Source: Megalobrama amblycephala (taxonomy: Eukaryota; Chordata; Actinopteri; Cypriniformes; Xenocyprididae). Taken from it: DNA of 64,000 bases. Below are positions 36,018 through 48,067 of the stretch, in pieces (the stretch's first letter is position 1; each line of letters begins with the position of its first letter). The stretch lies in the NCBI RefSeq assembly GCF_018812025.1, contig NC_063061.1:9504589-9568588 (forward strand). The letters are read 5' to 3'. A program made the translations under genes and the position numbers. The notes under the pieces are model-generated. The model was given only the letters and a program-made list of their open reading frames with translations. It did no database searches and had not been told where the DNA came from.

Positions 36018-36639
36018 CATAACTTCCTTCACTTCTGAAATGACGTTCCTTTTTTACAGAGGTCACTTCAATCAATGTTCGACGAACAGTTGATTAGCCA
36101 TTTAGATGTTTTAGCAAATTCACAAGTATCCTGTTTGACTCTGAAATACATCATACTATGCAAGTACAAGGACTTGTGAATGTTGTTTCATGTTGAAAAA
36201 TATAAAATGTGCATCAAGCATCACAAGTGTATGTTTGATATCAACCACGCCTTTTGCCCTGCTCCCTATAGTCCCATGATCCCATGACAAACTCCTGCCA
36301 TTGGTTGAATCAGAAGTTCACACTCATGAGTGTTCTCAATAATTAGCTACAGATCTGACTCAAAATAATGTTTTTCTTGCTATTGTGTTATGAATTCTTA
36401 TCTGAAGAAAAACATTCACATTGATAAGGCTCCATAGTAACAGCAGCAAGTGTATGAAATGTATTGCGCAATGAATTTGCTGATACTGGCTTTGCAAAGG
36501 TTAACTACGACATGGCAGACAAAGTAAATAAAGTTATTTATTATAAACAGAGTGGTGTTACTTTTTAAGTGATCAGACCTGAATATCACAGAGGCGGTGG
36601 GCAACTAACATTATCACACTATAAACCTCCTAGCAACGC
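36018..36639. other. Unassigned intronic sequence
   Basis: A possible diverged minisatellite piece at 36110-36230; otherwise nothing recognised. Confidence 0.35.
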
Positions 36640-36647
36640 TCTAGAAA

Positions 36648-37193
36648 CTAGAGACGCACCGGTTGACCGGCCATAAATCGGAAATATTATGAAATTCATT
36701 CTGTCTGCCGTTTTTGTTTTGTGCAGGTTTGTCGGACTTGTCAAGAGTTGTAGAGAGTCGACTTTGCCAGTTCGATTCTCAATACCCTCAATACCCAAGA
36801 CTGAGGTGCCCCTGAGGAAGGCACCTAACCCCCAATCACTCTTCAGGAGCAGCAACAAATAGCTGCCCACTGCTCTGGGTGTATGTGTTCACTGCTCACT
36901 GCTCCTAATATGTGTGCACTAACTTGGATGGGTTGGAGAAGACAAATTCCAAGTATGGGTTACCATACTTGGCCTTCACTTCACAAATCTAAAGTCTAAA
37001 TCTATTCAGTTTTTGCTTTAAATCTTGAAATTATACAATCTAATTTAAATCAAACACAACTGTTCATTCTACGTGTGTAGCATCTTTGTTTGGATCAAAC
37101 CAAGAAAGTAAATAAATCTGCAACCGTTCTCGGAATCAGCCAATTTGCTTGTTAAAAAAAAAAAAAAAAAAAAAAAGGAATCCGTGCATCCCT
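36648..37193. mobile_element. hAT-like element with 8-bp target duplication TCTAGAAA, carrying a SINE
   Basis: Flanked by TCTAGAAA at 36640-36647 and 37194-37201. Ends TAGAGACGCACCGG and, complemented, AGGGATGCACGGA. The body matches 12440-12800. An A-run of about 22 lies at 37154-37176. A SINE interrupts the body at about 36728-36983. Confidence 0.75.
36728..36983 (+). mobile_element. tRNA-derived SINE (DANA/Mermaid-like) fragment
   Basis: Contains a Pol III B-box-like AGTTCGATTC (about 36770-36779) followed by GAGGTGCCCCTGAGGAAGGC, CTGCCCACTGCTCTGGGTG and AGTATGGGTTACCATACTTG. This series is typical of the zebrafish/cyprinid SINE body. The related fragment at 12440-12800 runs straight through this site, which defines the insertion. 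The A-box end appears truncated. Family name from memory of the motif order. Confidence 0.6.
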
Positions 37194-37246
37194 TCTAGAA
37201 ACCATACGCAACACCCCAACACCCTAACATCATGGCAGCAACTTTT

Positions 37247-37662
37247 CACTCTAAAAAAAATGCTGGGTTAAAAACAACCCAAGTTGGGTTGAAAAAGGAC
37301 AAACCCAGTGATTGGGTTGTTTTAACCCAGCTGTTGGGTAGTTTTATTTAACTTAATTATTGTTTAAAAAATACTGTATTGCTTGTTTAAAATGAACCCA
37401 AATATTTTGGAAATGAACATTTATTAATAAGTTAAATGAATAATAATTAAACATTTAATAATAATAATAATAAATAAACATTTACAATAATAATAATAAA
37501 TAAACACTGAATAATAAATAAACATTTATTAAATTGCTTATTAATAAAAGTTCACCTTTTGATTATTATTGTTGCCTCTAGTAATTATGTGTCTGATTTT
37601 TAATTTCCAACCTATTTTGGGTTCATTTTAAGCCAGCCATATAGTCATTTTTAAACAATAGT
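37247..37662. mobile_element. CACTCTAAAAAA-type foldback element, right-truncated copy
   Basis: Starts CACTCTAAAAAAAATGCTGG, then AACAACCCAAGTTGGGTTG, and matches the next copy up to AAACAATAGTTG. It lacks the mirrored right terminus and is cut at a TA tract. Confidence 0.7.
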
Positions 37663-37678
37663 TGATTATATATATACA

Positions 37679-38231
37679 CACTCTAAAAAATGCTGGGCTA
37701 AAAACAACCCAAGTTGGGTTGAAAATGGACAAACCCAGCAATTGGGTTGTTTTAACCCAGTGGTAGGGTTAAATGTTTGCCCAACCTGCTGGGTAGTTTT
37801 ATTTAACTCAACTATTGTTTAAAAATGACTGTATTGCTTAATTAAAATGAACCCAAAGTATGTTGGAAATGAACATTTATTAATGTTCAATGAATAATTA
37901 TTAAACAATAAACATTTATTAAATTGCTTATTAATACATTTATATTAATAAACTATTAAATTTATATTAATAAAATATTAAAGCTTATTAATAAACATTC
38001 ATTAAACATTCAACATTTGCCTCTAATTGCATCTGGTTTTTAATTTCCCAACTATTTTGGGTTCATTTTAAGCTAGCCATATAGCAATTTTTAAACAATA
38101 GTTGGTTTAAATAAAACTACCCAGCAGGTTGGGCAAACATTTAACCCAACCGCTGGGTTAAAACAACCCAATCGCTGGGTTTGTCCATTTTCAACCCAAC
38201 TTGGGTTGTTTTTAACCCAGCATTTTTTAGA

Positions 38232-38234
<3 letters not shown>
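37679..38234. mobile_element. CACTCTAAAAAA foldback element, complete copy, 556 bp
   Basis: Left arm from CACTCTAAAAAATGCTGGG through AACCCAGCAATTGGG to TGGGTAGTTTTATTTAA. The same sequence is present in complement at 38104-38234, giving arms of about 130 bp with few mismatches. It sits in a TA-rich target and borders (AT)n at 38237-38272. Non-autonomous. Confidence 0.8.
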
Positions 38235-38273
<39 letters not shown>

Positions 38274-38419
38274 CAAGTTAGCCATAATTATTTTTTTGCA
38301 TTAAGACATTCATAACTTTTTTACATTTTTTTTTTTTTATTACACCCAACTAACTGCTAGTTGGTCATAAAACATACAACTAGTTGGACACTCTTAACAT
38401 AACGGCTGTTTATGCAACT

Positions 38420-39350
38420 GGCCCCAGATGATGACATACTTCAAAAATCAAGTTAAAGCAAGCAAAATGTATGCAATAGATTTTGGTCGACTGTTTTGGC
38501 CTATCCCATGATGTCACAATTGAATACGTCCATTTCCAGCATTTCTGTTCAGGGTAAATGAGGAGAGATGGTGTGTCATAAACACTAATGATGATGCAAT
38601 TCAATCATGAGTCATTTATTGATTGAACTGATGGATTTATATGTGGCTGATGGGCGTCCAATCAATGGACCTGGGGCTCTTCTTAAATGGATGGAGGTTA
38701 ACACAGCCCTATTACCTGCCGCTTGATTCCAGTGTGTTTTTATTACATGCAAAGCCATCATTCACGTACATACGCGTCTAGAGATACATTCCCTCGATGC
38801 TCCCTCTCTCACACACACACACACACCATTATCACCTTTAACATTCCTAACCACACGTCACACCAGCTGCGTCGTCCCAATGACAGTATCAGCCCGAGCT
38901 TTCAACAGCTCCGCCAGCAAATAATTAAAGACCATTATTTACCTTCCTCGAGATGAACAGCTATCTCGCGCCTTTCCGTATTCCACCTTTCCTCCCCCAC
39001 TCGTTCTCTTTCTCTCTTATTCTGGTCTCCCCCTGTAGTGACACGTCCATGTCAGCTCCAATAAATCATCCCAATTTGTCCCTTCTCCGCCAACATGAGC
39101 TTTAATCTTCATTTACGACTCAGGAAAAAAGGTTTGTTTGTCCGAATCCTCTGATAAAACACTTAAGTAACATGTTTTTTTATTATTATTACTGTCATTT
39201 GGATGTACCGCACATATTTTCAGCCAAACGTAGAATGTGATAAGAGAATAAAGTGTGAAGAGCATAAAGGGGAAAAATGTTAAAACGTGGTGAATACAAA
39301 GTGGGAGCGTTATTGTGACACTTGAATAGAAAATTACACTGAATTCATAC
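38420..39350. other. Repeat-poor intronic block, candidate conserved non-coding sequence
   Basis: Only a short (CA)n at 38811-38826. Sequence at 38590-39110 has the balanced texture of candidate regulatory DNA. No coding support. Confidence 0.35.
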
Positions 39351-40570
39351 ACTGAGTCTAGTATGAGGACTTAAAGTATGTCTAAAGAACATACAGGTCA
39401 TCAAAACAGATATACAGCTAGATTTGAACTGAAAAAGCATGCTAAAAATGGTCGAAATCACCTTCAGAACCCAAAGTGATTGCATTGGCTAAGACAACTT
39501 TTATTGGTACCCAGTGCCTGACTGGAAATGGTAGAAAATCATTTTATAATACTAGTTTAGCATATCGCTAACTGGTTAAAAAGCTCCTTTAATTAGCTAG
39601 ATCATCATATCACGATAACGTGCTACACACATGTAGAATCAAAGATCATTAGATCAGCTTTTCAACAAGCTGAGGTAAAAAAGCTACTAATTATGAAGAA
39701 GGTACACAGTGTCAAACACAAATACAAAACACAATCACGGTAACACTAAAATAACGCAATAAACATTAAGTTAACAACATAACTCAATGTACGTAACTGA
39801 TAACAACATAAGAAGAAGAAACATAATTATTTAAAAGAACCACCATCAAATGAGAATTGGGAACGTCAACTTACGTTTTCTCACTGAGAATTATATGATT
39901 ATAAGTACATTTTTAGTATTTTACTGTAAAATTAGATGAAATGTCCCGTTAGATTTATTACAGTTTTTCACCAGTTTATAGTAAAGGAACTTTCCATTAA
40001 CCAATTAACAGGTTTTTACCATAGCATTTTTATAGTCTTTAACCATTAAAATAAAAAACAATAATTTTTTTACAGTGCATGACAACAGAATGCATGACCG
40101 AATGTTAGCTTAACAGGCTAGTCGATTAGTATTCTAACAGACAAAAATGAAAGTGAAACGTTTAACTAGATCATTTGTTGTTTCGACTGTGATATGGGTT
40201 CGATTGTCTTACTTTCATGGGTATATGTATATATAATGATATGGTTGAGATTTCCAATCAGGCACAGAATAGAACACCCAAAACAACATCTTTCAGCCAA
40301 TGGAAACTGCATACTGCTAAATCCAGCAAATTAAATGTACACAAAATTTCTGAATTAAAATGAACGCTTTAATATCATGTCTACAGAAACAAAAATGTAG
40401 AAATTGGCTATGAAATTGGAAATTACCAAATATTAGAGAATCAATTGGTGTGGGCGATCATTGGTCAGTCATCAATGACAACAGAGCAAGAGGCTAAATG
40501 TCAAATGACCTGGTGCTCATTTCCCTCCATATCCTTTGCTGAAATCTGTCAACTCCTTCTAATTAATTTT
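39351..40570. other. Unassigned intronic sequence with MITE-like end
   Basis: The segment about 39870-40078 ends TTTTTTTACAGTGCA and contains mirrored AATAAAAAAC/TTTTTACC blocks, suggesting a TTTTTACAGTG-ended repeat. The rest is unassigned. Confidence 0.35.
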
Positions 40571-40589
40571 TTTTTTTTTTAAACGGCGA

Positions 40590-42085
40590 AACTTGCGCAA
40601 CTTTGGATGGAAACATAGCTAATGCTCAAACTTGGAATATCACAGGTGGATGCCTGTTGTTTGGGAACGCAATCATGTGAGAGTTCTGGATAGGAATTAT
40701 ACCAATTAATTTTTTCACGACACACTTGATGAATGACCAAACCTATATTTGAGACGCTGTGCAATGAAATCCAATCAAATCCTCATAAGTTTTTATGCTG
40801 CGCATCTTATTTGGTAAATGTGTTTCCACCGTAGTTTATGTTATGCGCATGTCTTCTTACAGAATAAAAAAAATTATCTGCCTCAATTGAGCACAGTTTA
40901 TCAAGTGTGCCGCATGCGTCCTGAAAAGTGAAACTAAAGCATTTTGATCGCCCCCTAGTGGCTGCAGTATAAGTCTTAAACCCCGCCCTTTCCATGTAAT
41001 CAAATGGGACATGAGCCAAACTAAAAAAATCCAATTACACTTCAAATGATTTTTTTCCAAAGATGGTTTCTGTCAATTTACGTAGTTCTTATCACATAGA
41101 CGTACGTTCAAGTGTTCGTTTTCCCAATAAGTTTGGTTTTAGTTACAAAAACATAGACTGTAAAAAAAGATGGACGACGCACCTTCACTCCCCTTCCATT
41201 GTAGTAAGTGAAAACGGCAGTGTGCCAATATGGCGCTGACATCTTGAGTCTCCAGTCTGCGCATAGTGAACTTGCGCAGTAGTGGAGCCGCGATATCAAG
41301 GTCCCGCCCACACTCCCACAGAATAGGTTAATACGGTTTACTGTAGAACAACATATTATGTTGGTGTGAAATAAACAGTTCTGGAAATTTAGAAATGAAA
41401 GTTAAAGCTCTAATCTCATCCCAAAGATCCAGAAAAAAGTCCGTTGGAGCTTCAGTGACTACTTCGCTCAGAGAAGCTGTCAATCTCGGCTGTCAACCAT
41501 AACGTCAAAATCTGTATTTTTATAGCATCAAATAAAGAACTAACATCAGCGTGATAAAAACTGCCTAAAATGACAGCAACAATCTTTGGGAAAAAAAAAT
41601 TTGAATGTAATTTGATTGTTTAGTTTGTCTCACGCCCCATTACATTACATGGAGAGGGTGGGGTTTATGACCTATACTGCACCCAGCTACCTGGTTGCGA
41701 TCGAGACGCTTTGGTTTCACCTTTCAGGACTCGTGTGGCACGCTTGATAAAAAAAAAGGGGTGTAACGTCATGATTGACAGCTGTGGGAATGTGGGTGGG
41801 ACCTTGATAACACGGCTCCACCTCAGGATAGCAACTGCGCAGACTCGGGCTCCAAACTACTAAATCAGCAACGATCATTACTGGGATATTTTGGCTTCAT
41901 TTTTCTAAGAAGCGAAGATGCGCTGTCCATCTTCTTTTTTTCTTTTTTTTTTTGTACAGTCTATGGTTTTTATCCACATTTTTAGAAATGATGTGCATCT
42001 TGGCGTTTCCATCCAGCGTTTTTATACTATAATATCCAAAAATTTTGCAGAAAATTAGGTGGATGGAAACATAGCTAATGTTAAA
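40590..42085. repeat. Composite repeat bracketed by GGATGGAAACATAGCTAATG
   Basis: GGATGGAAACATAGCTAATG occurs at about 40603-40622 and again at 42060-42079, in the same orientation. Between them lie a GTTTCCACCGTAG/GCGTTTCCATCCAG pair and the 41152-41965 element. A 37-bp block (GCAGTATAAGTCTTAAACCC...) at 40964-41000 recurs inverted at about 41641-41685. Confidence 0.5.
41152..41965. mobile_element. CATAGACTGTA-ended DNA element, 814 bp
   Basis: Left end CATAGACTGTAAAAAAAGATGGAC. The right end complements to CATAGACTGTAC, an A-rich spacer and AAGATGGAC, so the inverted ends are interrupted only by a T/C-run. Interior carries CTGCGCA...TGCGCAG motifs. Non-coding. Confidence 0.7.
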
Positions 42086-42099
42086 AAAAGCTCAAAGTG

Positions 42100-43130
42100 G
42101 TTTTTCCGAAACCACTTCACCATCACACTGTATTTAAGAAGAATCATCTGAAACTTTAGCCTTGCTCAGTGTCTTTAGGCGTTTTCGTTGAGTTCTCCGG
42201 CGTTCCCACTCATCCCGCGGTAGCATGCGGCAGAGGGGAGCGTATGTGTCTCAATCATGGCTCAATTACAGCCTTCTTGCCTCAGTATGAGAGATCTGTT
42301 ATGAATACACAACCGCCGCCACCAATCACCATAACCACTGCTCTCATTACCATCCCTTTAACCGGAGCGATTATTACCCTTTTATTAATGGAGAGAGAGA
42401 GAGAGCTGAGAGGGAGATCTGAGAGAGAGAGACGGCGAAAGAGAGAGAGAAAGGAGATACAGCAGCGCACAGTAAACGAGTGTCAGGTTCGGTGCACGCA
42501 CTGAAAAATTAAACCAATTAGGAGTGCCGTTTGGAGCCCCTCCATTCGCATTCCTCTCCGAGCCACTGAACAGCTCAGAGGAAAGAGAGACAGAGGGAGA
42601 GAGAGATAGAGGGAGGAAAAGAAAGAGCTCGGCACTCTATTCTGTCATGCTCGGCGAAGAGCGGAGAAGAGCGGGAGCGAGAGAGCAAGCGTTGCCGCTG
42701 AGAGGCGGATTAAAAGCAATCTATATCCACATAAATCATTGATTAAATGAATCATGAAATTAATATGTAAATTGTGTGTTTAACCTCTATTTATATACCA
42801 CTGTCTGTCATCGTAGCGTAAATCTAAAACTAATTGCGATTTCTCAGCGAGCCTGGGAAACTGCAAGAGAGAGACAAGGAGTGGAAGGAGGGAGGGAGAG
42901 AGAGGTAAAAGTCTGACATATTTATTAACTAAATGTTCAACTACATCAACTTACTCATTAACAGCGATATTAAGGGAGAGTGGTGAGAAAACCGCACTGT
43001 TTGTGCTGCATCAGCACTCTTAGCATAACAAACGTAGGAGAGATTCTTTCAGCACAGAAAATGCAAGAGCGAGTTATACCAGTGCTGTATAATTCACATT
43101 ATTTGATCTTAAATGTATCATTTTGCTAAA
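42100..43130. other. Repeat-poor block with GA-rich patches, candidate conserved non-coding sequence
   Basis: 42150-42360 is balanced and repeat-free. (GA)n-type patches lie at 42389-42465, 42580-42625 and 42865-42905. No coding support for the frames here. Confidence 0.4.
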
Positions 43131-44078
43131 GGGCTGCAACTAACAGCTGTTTTGATAATCGGGTTAAGCAGATTTTGTCTATTAATTGAAAAGCAATTGC
43201 TAAAAAGAATGTTATTTTACATCTGGTCCAACATTATGGATCTAGTACTGCAATTGACAACTACTTTAATAATCAGTCGGTGTCCTGATTGATCGATTAG
43301 CTAAGACGATTAAAAAACATAATTTCATTAATTCATTGAAAAGCTTGTATTGTATTGTATCTGGTCCAATATGTCTTTTAACAAGTGTTACAACTAAAAA
43401 CTCTGAACATTGATTAAGTTTTTGCCGATTAAAAAAAATAATCTGCATAAAAAAAAACATTTTTATATTCTTTACTAGGAGAAACAGAATATTAATATTT
43501 GAAACTGATTTATTCAATATAATTTGTATAATATAGAATTTACAATTATGTAATTGATCAATTAATATGATTTTTTTTTTAATTAATCAATTATGCGGAT
43601 TAAAAAAGCAAACGTTTAGTTGTTCTTTAAATAATCTTCATTGGGTGCAACAACTTTTGTTGGATTAAAAAGTATTGTAGTATTGTAAAAAGATTAAAGA
43701 TTAAAATGAATTTCTTTCTTCTGCTGAACACAAAGGAAGACATTTGGAAGAATGTTTGTAACCAAGCAGATTTCACCCCCATTGACTACCATAGTATTTT
43801 TTTTCCTACTATGGTAGTCAATGGGGGGGCAAGATTTGCTTGGTTACAAACATTGTAATGATGACAGAATTTTAATTTTTGGGTAAACAAGTCTTGTTCT
43901 CTGTCAATGAACGTGCAAAATGAAGACTATAAAACCAAAGAAAGTATGTATGCTATAAAATGTGTGCAAAAAAAATCAGGTTCAACATATAAAGAGCACA
44001 GACCCAACTAATCAATAACATTATTGTCCACCATTTTCATTATCGATTTCTATTGATCTTATTGATTAACTGTTGCAG
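43131..44078. repeat. GGGCTGCAACTAAC-type DNA element remnant
   Basis: Starts AGGGCTGCAACTAACAGC, has repeated CGATTA/TAATCG-type motifs, and ends ATTAACTGTTGCAGTTTG, whose complement resembles the start. Contains the hairpin at 43752-43853. Old and diverged. Confidence 0.5.
43752..43853. repeat. Near-perfect hairpin, ~46-bp arms
   Basis: AATGTTTGTAACCAAGCAGA...ATTGACTACCATAGTA folds onto TACTATGGTAGTCAATGG...CTTGGTTACAAACATT around a short T-run loop. Small bulges occur at the C/G run. Confidence 0.85.
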
Positions 44079-44242
44079 TTTGATATACATACAAATCAGG
44101 TGCTAAAACAATACCAAAGCTGAAAACTCAAAAATACACACATATTATATTATATATATTTTAATTCAAGCATCATAGCCGACTGATACCTGCATAAGCG
44201 TGTATTGTTTTGGGGTCCCACTGGCAGTTCTAGAGGCGGTGA

Positions 44243-44247
<5 letters not shown>

Positions 44248-44275
<28 letters not shown>
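44248..44275. repeat. (GT)n microsatellite
   Basis: About 14 GT units followed by GGGTGGGTG. Confidence 0.9.
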
Positions 44276-44279
<4 letters not shown>

Positions 44280-44283
<4 letters not shown>

Positions 44284-44868
44284 ATATAGGTGAGGTGGAG
44301 TGATGGGATCGGAGGCCCTTCCTGCCCCGGCTGACATAAACCACACTCTGGACAGTCCAGCCGGCCACAGAGGACCCTGATTTATAGTCAGGCGAAAGCC
44401 AGGACAGCCGTGGTGATCTTTCAATAAAACATCAAAAAAAGCTCTGACCCATCCATTACCCATAAGCCCCTGTGGAACAGACGGGTCAGGTGTGCCTGCC
44501 ATTCCTCACACTGCAATCTCACACTGAGGCACCATGGGAAAAGCCAGGAAGAGTGTGTGTACTGTTGCATTACAGCACAGTGAAACAGATAAGAGAGAGA
44601 AAAATAGCGGTAAACTACTATTAGATTCGGCTTAATTACGGTTAATCTGATTGTAAGCTAAAATCAGAAGCTCTACTTGAGAAAATGGTTAAAACTGCTA
44701 ATAAACTTCATAGCAAATGTCATTACAAATGTCAGTACAAAAATTCTCTGCACACACTCATTAGAAACAAGCAGAATAAATTTGTATGTACTATAAATCG
44801 ACATTAACTGATTCATACGTATTTTGTCCCATTAAATTAAAATGCGAAAATCACAATGATTTTATTTA
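44280..44868. other. Unassigned intronic sequence
   Basis: Unique-looking; 44290-44540 is GC-balanced with no coding support. Confidence 0.35.
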
Positions 44869-45798
44869 CGGGTCAATGATTTGACGGGTCATTTTTTTGT
44901 CCAAAGGCCTTAATAATAATAAAAAAACAAAGATATGACATCCAAAGTATGTAAGGTAGTACAACTCGCTCTCTTTTATTGAATCCAAAAGGTTTTAATT
45001 ATATTTTGCTTCATATAAAGGTATTTTAAAGATTTTGAAGTGTCAAAAGGTCATTCGGTTTAACCGTCCGAAGACCAATACAGCCACTTCATTTGTGATT
45101 AAAATATCTTAAAATGTAATAAATTAATATATTTTTTATTCTGGTATGATTTTATAACATCATATATCAACATAGTGCAAAATGGTATTAAAATTATGTG
45201 TAGAAGTCGTTGCTTTGTTTTGAGAAAGAATGTCTGGAAAAATTAATTTCATTGATGTCATTTCGGAGTAACCAATAAAAAGGGATCATTTTGGATCAAG
45301 TCATGTGGTCAATATCATGTGACAGGATGTGACATCATTCAGACACCTGCAAAGGACCACATAGTTGTAAAACAAAGTAACTAACTCACTCTTAACTATT
45401 TGAAAAATTATTGTTTTCACTTGCTCATCATACGCATATCCCGAAACATCAGGTCATTCGGTACAACCGCTATAAAACATGGAAAATATTATAATATTTT
45501 AGAAATTTGTACTAAATATAAAATGTTTGATTGTCCTTTTGCCAGCTAGCTAGATAGCCTGTTAGCATTGTTTAAAAAATATCATCATTCGGTAAAAAAA
45601 AAAAAAAAAATTTTGGTTAAACCGAATGACTTTTTTGGTGACAAATTTTGTCCATCTTGTGAAAAAAAAAAAAATAAATGACAAAAGCAGTGTTAATTGA
45701 TTATAAAAACCACATAATCTCATTGATAACACTTAATAAAACTTCAAAATTAATTATATCTTTTAAAAACTTTTAAAAACCTCATTTGTCAATGATCC
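44869..45798. mobile_element. GGGTCAATGA-ended element with ATTCGGT boxes, copy 1
   Basis: About 930 bp, nearly collinear with 51985-52910. Left end GGGTCAATGATTTGACGGGT, right end GTCAATGATCC. Contains several ATTCGGT(T/A) boxes facing AACCG boxes (45054, 45455, 45590-45627). Non-coding. Confidence 0.75.
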
Positions 45799-46489
45799 TT
45801 ACACCAAAATTTGTCATATTTATTAAGGCCCAATGTATAGCACACACTCCAAACCAAACCAAAAAATGCTGAAATTTTAAAGCGATTACTCAAATAAAAT
45901 AATTGACAGATGAATCGATTATTAAAATTGCATGAGATTGTTCATTATATATAAGTTTGAAACTTAATTATATAATACATCATACTTCTCTTTAGATAAA
46001 AATATATTTTTATAAAATGCATTTTTAGAAATGTCAAAGCGAACTATGAAAGCAAATTGTATAACATTACAGTTTCATTCAGTGAGTTCAGTACGGTGAC
46101 AAAATAACCACAGATTATGTAATTTTATAATATATAATTTAGAATTACTACAAAGTTTAAGCTGCCTTTATATTTTAGGAAGGGGGTCCCTTTTGAGGCA
46201 TCAAAGTGTTTGAAAACCCCTCAATACGTGATGACAATGTCATCTAATTTTTCAAATATGGGCCAAAAGTCAGAAAGAACTGATATGAATATTAGTTTAA
46301 CACACACACACACACACACACACACCTGTGTCCAGAGACAGTCACACAGAGACAGGAAGGTGAAAGACAATGTATCCTTCACTTGACAAGAAGAATGCAG
46401 CACAAGACGAGCCACACACTTTACCTTTACCCACACACACACAAACACACACACACACACACTCTCTCTCTCAGAGCTAGTTTTTGATA
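45799..46489. other. Unassigned intronic sequence with CA tracts
   Basis: CA microsatellites at about 46300-46326 and 46432-46462. Confidence 0.5.
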
Positions 46490-47509
46490 TGTTATCTGAT
46501 ACATGCGCTAAACTGAAGGCAGATCATTGTCAGTGTGTCTTCAAAAGAAAGCAATAAAGCGTTGTGCATGCTCTCCCCCTTGTTTCCCTAATTCACTTCA
46601 TTTCATTTTAACTATCCGTAACAATCTGGCGAGACATTACCCTGTAATGAAACCACACAGGGCCTGATTGTTTTCATCAGAGGAACACCCCCCCGCCCCC
46701 CATCTACACATACTCACACACACAAATGACACCCATTGCTACTGACAGACACAATATTTACACTGTTTCAGACGTACACAGATGAACGACGTCAACCCAC
46801 CCACCCGTCCTTACACTGACCGCATTGCTTTGTGGGAGACGAACCATCCGGATTGATGACACACACAAAAAAAAAATCTATGTGTAACTGAATTCAATCT
46901 GAGTTGTGTGCTACGATTAGTAAAAACAATAAATGTTGCAACCTTTTTACAATCTATGGGATTGTAAAAGTTGTTATTATTAGGGTGTGGTCTTTAACCA
47001 TCTCTCTGATTGGATTAGGCGTCTCTGTGAGGCATTTTTAAGACGCGGATATCATAATGGTGAATAAACAAGCACATAACCTGCTTCATAGTGTGGTTCC
47101 AATTTACAGTCTGTCTGTACACATGCTTAATATGTTTCCAATCAGGCCCAGGGCTGCTATTAATGGAAACTATCTTCATACTTATGAGGGCACAGGAAGA
47201 AAAAAAATAAATATGAGAATGGAAAACACATAAACGCAACTGTTATTGAGCATGTCCATGATTCACATTTAGGGCTGTTTGAATCTCTTTCAAACTAAGA
47301 TACAAATGAAGTGCCATCCAAACCGAAGCAGATTGGATATTTTCTGCCGTCTTTGATGAGGTGAAGGTTGCTCATCTGCTTTAACTCATGTTAAATTGGA
47401 ATTTTAAACATATTTTCCAAATCTCAATTCTGATTGGATGAGTTAAAGGCAAAACAGCCATATGTGCAACCCTGGTGGTAAATATAACATGAAATATTAC
47501 ATTACGTTA
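46490..47509. other. Repeat-poor intronic block
   Basis: Mostly unique, with a C-rich run at about 46687-46700. 46490-46680 and 46980-47260 look like candidate regulatory sequence. No gene support. Confidence 0.35.
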
Positions 47510-47976
47510 ATAAGTCATTTTAAATTGCGGTAATAATATATATATCACCATAGTTATTCCTGCTGTAAGTTTGCTGTTATTTTTATAAATAAAAAAAAAA
47601 AAAAAGTAAATATTACATAGATAGTTTTTTCCCGATAATCGAGTGACTAAAATATTAAAAATAATATAATATAAATAATTACATTAAATATTTAATAATT
47701 ACATGCCTGGCCTCTTGTGTTATTTTACAAAAATAAATAAAAAAATTTTAATAATTCTAAATAAATATTAAATATTATGTTATACATTTTAATGTATTAT
47801 TATATATATTAAATATATAATAATTACATTAATTACATAATTATATTCATTATCATTATATTAAATGTATATTCCACAAAATAAATAAATAAAAATATTT
47901 TAATAAATATAAATATTTTATACATTTTTAAAATCGCACTTTAATGTATTATTATATATTAAATATTTAACAATTT

Positions 47977-48067
<91 letters not shown>

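Noticed and set aside
36769..36779. Possible tRNA gene from a B-box-like sequence
   Set aside because: No cloverleaf or A-box in proper spacing; the context is a truncated SINE.
42169..42742. Two Arg/Glu-rich frames in plus orientation
   Set aside because: Created by (GA)n-type repeats; no domain, and no sign of splicing or conservation visible.
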